A stretch of 64,000 nt of DNA from Sorex araneus. Lineage: Eukaryota; Chordata; Mammalia; Eulipotyphla; Soricidae. Of this stretch, positions 59,755-64,000 are shown piece after piece. Below the pieces are notes generated by a model, which worked only from the letters and a program-made list of their open reading frames with translations, was not told where the DNA came from and made no database searches. Numbering within the stretch: position 1 is the stretch's first letter; every line of letters starts with the position of its first letter. A program made the position numbers and the translations under genes. The stretch lies in assembly GCF_027595985.1 (NCBI RefSeq), contig NC_073311.1, positions 35,119,643-35,183,642 of the forward strand, given 5' to 3'.

Positions 59755-59755
<1 letters not shown>
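59223..59755. other. Unannotated stretch with a recent tandem duplication
   Basis: No gene or interspersed repeat seen. The 52 bp duplication at 59393-59496 is described separately. Confidence 0.4.
59393..59496. repeat. 52 bp perfect tandem duplication
   Basis: Copies at 59393-59444 and 59445-59496 are identical over 52 bases, starting CTCCAAGAAAAAGCATTTGC. Lack of divergence implies a very recent event or an assembly artefact. Confidence 0.97.
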
Positions 59756-59799
<44 letters not shown>

Positions 59800-59841
59800 G
59801 TAGGTAGGTAGGTAGGTATGTAGGTAGTAGACAGGTAGGTA
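59756..59841. repeat. (TG)n(GTAG)n microsatellite
   Basis: About 21 TG units then GTAG units with ATGTAG and GTAGACAG interruptions. Confidence 0.97.
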
Positions 59842-59904
59842 TGTTTCTATATGTGTGATTGAGATTCAAAGTAGAATAACATTTTGAAACTAACCTCTAA
59901 TTTA

Positions 59905-60086
59905 TTTTTTTTTCTTTGCTTTTTTGGGTCACACCTGGCGATGCTCAGGGGTTACTCCTGGCTCTGCACTCAGGAACTACTCCTGGTGGTGCTCAGGGGG
60001 ACCATAATGGGATGCTGGGAATCAAACCCATGTTGGCCGCGTGCAAGGCAAAACACCCTACCCCGCTGTGCTATTGCTCCCAGCCC
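59905..60086 (-). mobile_element. Family A SINE with TSD
   Basis: CTAACCTCTAATTTA flanks it at 59890-59904 and 60087-60101. Complete antisense copy with several one-base insertions (GGGGGACCATAATGGGATGC, CAAGGCAAAACACCC, CTCCCAGCCCC). Confidence 0.96.
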
Positions 60087-60263
60087 CTAACCTCTAATTT
60101 AAATGAATGTGAGTTTGTCTTAAAATCATCAAAGATTGGCTTTTAATCACATTTTGAACTTTTTAGCCTTTTTGCCAATGCATGCCTTCTTCGTATTAGG
60201 AGACATTAAATTAATTTCATATTTTCTAGAATTTTGATTTATTTTTTCATTAACTAATTACCT

Positions 60264-60411
60264 TTTTTGCTTTTTAGGGTCACACCCGACTGTGGGTCGG
60301 GGCTTGATAGTCCTGGCACTGTGGCTGATGGATCACTCCTGGCAGTGCTCAGAGGGCTGAACCAGACTAGGTTATGCAGAAGGCCTTACACGGTCCTCTC
60401 TCTCCAGCCCC
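60264..60411 (-). mobile_element. A-old SINE, diverged
   Basis: TTGCTTTTTAGGGTCACACC, CGACTGTGGGTCGGGGCTTG and GATCACTCCTGGCAGTGCTC, head GGTCCTCTCTCTCCAGCCCC. Confidence 0.82.
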
Positions 60412-60472
60412 ATGTATTACCTTTTTCTTGCTCAAGGAAAGCAGTGTGGTTCTTCCTTAGCATTTTAAAATA

Positions 60473-60585
60473 ATAGGACTAGAGAGATAGCTCAGTGCTT
60501 AAGCACATGTTTTTGCAAGCAGGAGACCTAGATGGGAGTAGCCCCTGAGCCATACCCAGGTGTCACCCCAAAATTCAAATCCCCC
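60473..60585 (+). mobile_element. A-old SINE, shortened
   Basis: GGACTAGAGAGATAGCTCAG, TGCAAGCAGGAGACCTAGAT and AGCCATACCCAGGTGTCACC. The middle is deleted. Confidence 0.72.
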
Positions 60586-60611
60586 ATTAAAAAAACTACA
60601 AGGCAAAACAT

Positions 60612-60768
60612 GGCCTGGGGTGATAGTATAATGGGTAGGGGCACTTGCCTTGCACAAGGCTGACCCAGGTTTCGATCCCAATTATCCCCTATGGTCCCCT
60701 GAGCCCTGCCAGGAGTGATGGAGAGCGCCAGAGCCCGGAGTAAGCTCCAAGCTTGAACCCTCCACGTA
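60612..60768 (+). mobile_element. A-old SINE
   Basis: GGCCTGGGGTGATAGTATAA, CACTTGCCTTGCACAAGGCT and GGTCCCCTGAGCCCTGCCAG to CGGAGTAAGCTCCAAGC. Confidence 0.85.
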
Positions 60769-61104
60769 GTTGAACATCTGAGTACAACTTAGACTTCCCT
60801 AAAGCTGAACCATTTAGACCCTTGCCCTATGACTGAAAGCCACAGATTATATAAACAGCTGATTAATACGTAAGTGGGCATGTTATGTGTGTTTATGTAC
60901 TATAGTCTTTTCAATAATGTAAGTTAAAAAATATTGAGAAAAAACTACACTTCCTGTACTGTATTACCAATACCATCAGTTTGTCACATCTTTTATAAGA
61001 AAAACCCACATATAAGTTGACTCATGAAGTTCAAATTCTATTTAAGTTTCAACTGTATATAAAATGTAGAAAGTGACATCATTTGAGTTTGAACTTTAAG
61101 CTAC
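60769..61104. other. Unannotated stretch
   Basis: About 335 bp, AT-rich, nothing recognised. Confidence 0.4.
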
Positions 61105-61420
61105 TACAGGCCAGAAAAAGGAGATTATAGGAGTTACGGCAATTTGCCTTGCAAGGGGGTTTAACCCAGGTTCAGTCCCCGGCACCACACACGGTTTCCT
61201 AAGCACTGCCAGGAGTAAAACCCTGAGCACCCCCAGGGATGACCCAAACCCCCTCCATGATCAAACACGGGTCCCTTTAGCACCGCACATCCTTGGTCCT
61301 TGAATTGCCAAGTAGAGCCCCACACACACACCCTCACCCGGGACACCCCAACGTGCCCTGGGCACTGTTAAGGAGCACCCTCACAACTCCCCCAAACTCC
61401 CCCTAACAATAATAACATAA
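61105..61420 (+). mobile_element. SINE with long body (A-old or family D)
   Basis: GGCCAGAAAAAGGAGATTAT, GGTTCAGTCCCCGGCACCAC and GTAAAACCCTGAGCACCCCC reach 61257. GC-rich text continues (TTTAGCACCGCACATCCTTG, GCCCCACACACACACCCTCA) to 61420, which may be the family D body. Confidence 0.62.
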
Positions 61421-61429
61421 TAAAAGAAT

Positions 61430-61533
61430 TCTAGGTCAAAATGAGATACCACGTTTCTAGTATGAAATTGACTAACATCAAAGACTTTTCCCCCAGCTCG
61501 AAAATGTTGATGGAAGTTAAGAAAAGGAGTCTC
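61430..61533 (+). mobile_element. Ancient L1 ORF2 scrap
   Basis: TAGGTCAAAATGAGATACCA, CGTTTCTAGTATGAAATTGA and CTAACATCAAAGAC resemble the L1 atgagataccatctcac..agttagaatggct..atcaaaaag segment. The SINE at 61534 is inserted in or next to it. Confidence 0.5.
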
Positions 61534-61725
61534 GGGGCTGGAGCAATAGCACAGCGGGTAGGGCGTTTTGCCTTGCACGCAAACCAACCCGGGTTCGATT
61601 CCCCAGCATCCCATATGGTCCCCCGAGCATCGCCAGGGTTGATTCCTGAGTGCAGAGCCAGGAGCAACCCCTGTGCATTGCTGGGGTGTGACCCAAAAAG
61701 CAAAAAAAAAAAAAAAAAAGAAAGA
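61534..61725 (+). mobile_element. Family A SINE with perfect 15 bp TSD
   Basis: AAGAAAAGGAGTCTC flanks it at 61519-61533 and 61726-61740. Full-length copy with an A18 tail followed by GAAAGAAAG. Its promoter boxes match consensus, and a few one-base insertions (GGGCGTTTTGCC, TTCCCCAGC, CTGGGGTGTG) are its only clear changes. Confidence 0.97.
61547..61602 (+). promoter_or_regulatory. Intact internal Pol III promoter (A and B boxes) of the SINE
   Basis: TAGCACAGCGG at 61547-61557 fits the A box TRGYNNARNGG. GGTTCGATTCC at 61592-61602 fits the B box GGTTCGANTCC. Their spacing is tRNA-like. Among the copies I checked, only this one matches both fully. Transcription is not shown. Confidence 0.7.
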
Positions 61726-61740
61726 AAGAAAAGGAGTCTC

Positions 61741-62296
61741 AACCTTGCTTTCACAATAAGACACACACTCCTGCAGGCTTTGCCCTCTGGCAATATCCCT
61801 GTAAATGGTTTTTGCTTTGTCCCAGACAAAGTTGTTGCTTTGGCTGTGGCTGCTGGGGGCAGTGTGGGATGGGGGGGTGGGGAGGAAGGAGGGGCTTGCT
61901 CGGAGGGGGTTGATCTCTGGCGTGGGAATCAACCCCATCGCTCTGGGGACAGAGCACTCAAGCCCAGGATAGCTGCATAGCCCACAGGAGGTCTCCCCCC
62001 CACCCCCACCCCCCACGTTTGGAGGCTGTCCCAGCACGGGGCAGCGCAATCCTGCCCTGGCCAGGGGACAGGTCTTGTAAGCACCTGGGCTACAGATTGT
62101 CCTCTGCCTGGCTGGAGGCGAAGCTCTTCTGAAGAATCTGTAGGTTGGAGATGTTTTGCCTTGAAGCAAGTTCTCTGAGGAATTTACTGGTTGGATGAGG
62201 GACTCAATCCAGCCCAAATCTACTTCATCCTTCCCTTTCTCTGCAGGGACTTTACACCACTTATTCTTTATGTTCTTTGCTCTTATGTTTTTGCTT
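61741..62296. other. Unannotated stretch with G-run and C-run patches
   Basis: About 555 bp. GGGGGCAGTGTGGGATGGGG then more G-runs at 61855-61890 could form a quadruplex; 61995-62018 is C-rich. A long minus-strand frame (61381-62217) spans this and the SINE and is not a gene. Confidence 0.4.
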
Positions 62297-62458
62297 TGTA
62301 GCTACATCACGAGGTGCCCAGAGCCTACTTCCAGCTAGTTGCTGGAGGGTGGATCACGCCTAGAGGTGCTCAGGGGCCCTGCGGCTGTGCCAGGGACTGA
62401 ACCCAGGCCCCTGTGACAAAGCACTGCCCTTTAACCCAAAGGACTATCTATCCTGCTC
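62297..62458 (-). mobile_element. SINE, A-old or family D
   Basis: GGTGGATCACGCCTAGAGGT, GCTCAGGGGCCCTGCGGCTG and CAGGGACTGAACCCAGGCCC, head GGACTATCTATCCTGCTC. Confidence 0.65.
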
Positions 62459-62477
62459 TACACTGCGTGTTCCTGTC

Positions 62478-62568
62478 TGTTTGCTTTTGGTTTCAGAGAT
62501 CAAACCCAGGGCCTCACACATACAAAGACAGTGTTATCCTGCTGAGCTACACCCCAGTGCCACACTTT
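62478..62568 (-). mobile_element. tRNA-like SINE, other head type
   Basis: TTTCAGAGATCAAACCCAGG, GCCTCACACATACAAAGACA and CTGCTGAGCTACACCCCAGT. Same head type as 21365-21457 (..TGAGCTACACCCC) and without a family A body. Confidence 0.6.
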
Positions 62569-62779
62569 CTATTCTTAGCTGAGGGGGAATAAAGGCCATC
62601 TTCTGGACTTCCTGCTGAATTGGGGAAAGGCCCTAGACGCCGGAGGGCTAGCAATCTCTGGGACTGCTGAACGTTTGTTAGACGCCCCTCCTCTTTAGGA
62701 GTCGGTTGGAATTCTTGATGCAGAATGAAAGCTCCATAGAAACCAAAGAGGGAAAAAAGTCTTAAAAAATGGAAGTAAG

Positions 62780-62965
62780 AAGCTAGAACGATAGCACAGC
62801 AGGTAGGGCCTTTGCCTTGCATGCGGCTGATCCGGGTTCGATTCCCAGCTTCCCATATGGTTCCCCCCCAGCACTGCCAGGAGTAATTCCTGAGTGCATG
62901 AACCAAGAGTGACCCCTGTGCATTACCGGGTGTGACCCAAAAAGCCAAAAAAAAAAAAAAAAAAA
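62780..62965 (+). mobile_element. Family A SINE with TSD
   Basis: GGAAGTAAG at 62771-62779 and 62966-62974. Head AGAACGATAGCACAGCAGGT with an intact B box GGTTCGATTCC; GAGTGCATGAACCAAGAGTG variant body; A-tail of 21. Confidence 0.93.
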
Positions 62966-63141
62966 GGAAGTAAGCTGAAAGTCTAGTCAGCTCTGAGAAG
63001 TGCCAATGGAGGAACATTTCTAGATATCATCAAAGCAAACTTCAACTGACAGATTCTCTTGAATTGCAATGTCTCTAATGGCCTCAGACACTGGAAAAAA
63101 ACACAAATGTGCATTTTTTTTTAAAAAAAAAAAGCATATTT

Positions 63142-63316
63142 GGGGCTGGAGCGATAGCACAGCGTGCAGGGCATTTGCCTTGCACGCGGCCAACCCAGGT
63201 TTGATTCCCAGGATTCCATATGGTCCCCTGAGCACCGCCAGGAGTAATTCCTGAGTGTACAGTCAGGAGTGACCCCTGTGCATCGCCGGGTGTGACCCAA
63301 AAAGCCAAAAAAAAAT
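63142..63316 (+). mobile_element. Family A SINE
   Basis: Full-length copy from GGGGCTGGAGCGATAGCACA to GGGTGTGACCCAAAAAGCC. CATATTT at 63135-63141 and 63317-63323 is a short likely TSD. A-rich target DNA precedes it. Confidence 0.94.
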
Positions 63317-63460
63317 CATATTTCCTTGATACAACAATTCCACTTCTAGGACTGTAACCTCATGAGCAAAGATGTATCTATGATATTGATATCAATGGTT
63401 TTTGTAACATCAAGGAAGGGAGAGAGAGAGAAGGGACTTAAGAAATCAAACCGTCAAAAA

Positions 63461-63482
63461 ACAAAACAAAACAAAACAAAAA
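63461..63482. repeat. (AAAAC)n microsatellite
   Basis: Four AAAAC units. Confidence 0.9.
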
Positions 63483-63574
63483 GAAATCAAAATGTCCATG
63501 GGTGAAAATTGGTTAGATCAATTAATATGGTATAGTGCATATTCATAAAAAATATTATTTCCCATTAAAAATGG

Positions 63575-63803
63575 TATCATGATAGTGAGTTTTCTGTCAA
63601 AAATTGAATGCTATCAAAGTAAAGAAAGATTAAAGTGAAAATCACTTTACCACAGGTAGAGGGGGAGTGGGAGGGGGTATGCTGGGGCTATTGGTGGTGG
63701 AACATGTGCACTGGTGAAGGGATAGGTGTTTGAGCATAGTATGACTGAGACTCAATCCTAAAAGCCCTATAACTGTTCTCACGGTGACTCAATTAAAAAA
63801 TAA
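63575..63803 (+). mobile_element. 3' end of the composite retroposon / older L1 class
   Basis: AGTTTTCTGTCAAAAATTGA, GCTATCAAAGTAAAGAAAGA and TTAAAGTGAAAATCACTTTA align with 56096-56150 of the composite element. Then ACTGGTGAAGGGATAGGTGT, AGTATGACTGAGACTCAATC and CTGTTCTCACGGTGACTCAA complete the 3' end. Confidence 0.75.
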
Positions 63804-63832
63804 TAACAATAATAATAAAAGTGGTATCGTAA

Positions 63833-64000
63833 GTCAGAAGGATAGTATAGTGTGTAGGACTGTACTTGCCTTGCACAGCGCAGGTTCAATCCCCAAAACC
63901 CTCGTGGTCCCCTAAACTGGAATCTTCAAGACTAATCCTGAAGCACAGAGCAAGGAGTAAGTCCTGAGCACCTTTGGGTGTGGTCCAGAACAAACAAAAA
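63833..64000 (+). mobile_element. A-old SINE, reaching the window end
   Basis: AGTCAGAAGGATAGTATAGT, GTACTTGCCTTGCACAGCGC, GGTTCAATCCCCAAAACCCT and AAGCACAGAGCAAGGAGTAA to TTTGGGTGTGGTCC. Confidence 0.85.

Noticed and set aside
61547-61602. Possible tRNA gene
   Set aside because: A and B boxes are present but belong to a SINE head. No acceptor stem, anticodon arm or terminator fits a real tRNA.
61381-62217. 278-codon minus-strand frame
   Set aside because: It spans a family A SINE, its poly(A) and an L1 scrap. The remaining part has no recognisable domain.

Overview
The window is mammalian genomic DNA, almost certainly from a shrew (family Soricidae, most likely Sorex). The reasons are a very dense load of tRNA-derived SINEs of a type I recall from Sorex sequence, L1 LINEs, and old pan-mammalian repeats (MIR, L2, MLT1-like LTR). 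The shrew call rests on memory of the SINE consensus and was not searched. I find no host protein-coding gene, exon, rRNA gene or true tRNA gene. The open frames are products of repeats or microsatellites. The only real coding remains are L1 ORF2 C-terminal remnants.

Repeat families used below. Family A is a SINE of about 170 bp: a tRNA-related head with Pol III A and B boxes, a body ending near GGGTGTGACCCAAAAAGC, then poly(A). 'A-old' copies are diverged relatives, often ending near CCAGGTGTGGCCC. Family B has the same head but a different body of about 250 bp, and ends in short CAGTGCTA-like repeats instead of poly(A). Family D has a related head and a longer GC-rich body of about 250 bp. 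L1 copies are 5'-truncated and fall into a younger class (3' end with ACTGTACCCTCACGGTGA), an older class (TTTGTAACTGT..CTCACAGTGATTCAAT), and much older eutherian L1M-type fragments.

Layout. 1-6.5 kb: L1 3' ends, one inside a MIR, and several SINEs with clear target-site duplications (TSDs). 6.5-11.4 kb: mostly unique, with a MIR, an L1 end and a possible LTR. 11.4-15.1 kb: an ancient L1 split by three SINEs, then a 1.2 kb antisense L1 and a 102 bp tandem duplication. 15-29 kb: scattered SINEs, L1 3' ends, an L1M/L2 patch, microsatellites and a clear MIR. 29.1-30.9 kb: the best L1 ORF2 remnant, inserted in an older antisense L1. 31-46 kb: L1 and L2 remnants, a duplicated SINE cluster (38.9 and 40.5 kb), and three copies of a repeat I cannot name (33.6, 35.9, 37.9 kb). 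46.1-47.2 kb: a nested L1/L1/SINE stack. 47-54 kb: SINEs including long family D copies. 54.5 kb: a poly(A)-tailed, TSD-flanked retrocopy of an unknown transcript. 55.6-56.9 kb: a composite retroposon running into a 550 bp GAAA tract. 57-64 kb: further SINEs, one with intact Pol III boxes.

Nothing here acts as an operon or pathway. The working logic of the window is retrotransposition: L1 machinery supplies the poly(A)-type insertions, while family B's non-poly(A) tail suggests a different partner. Repeat boundaries are good to a few bases where a TSD is given and to about 10-20 bases elsewhere. All identifications are by eye.
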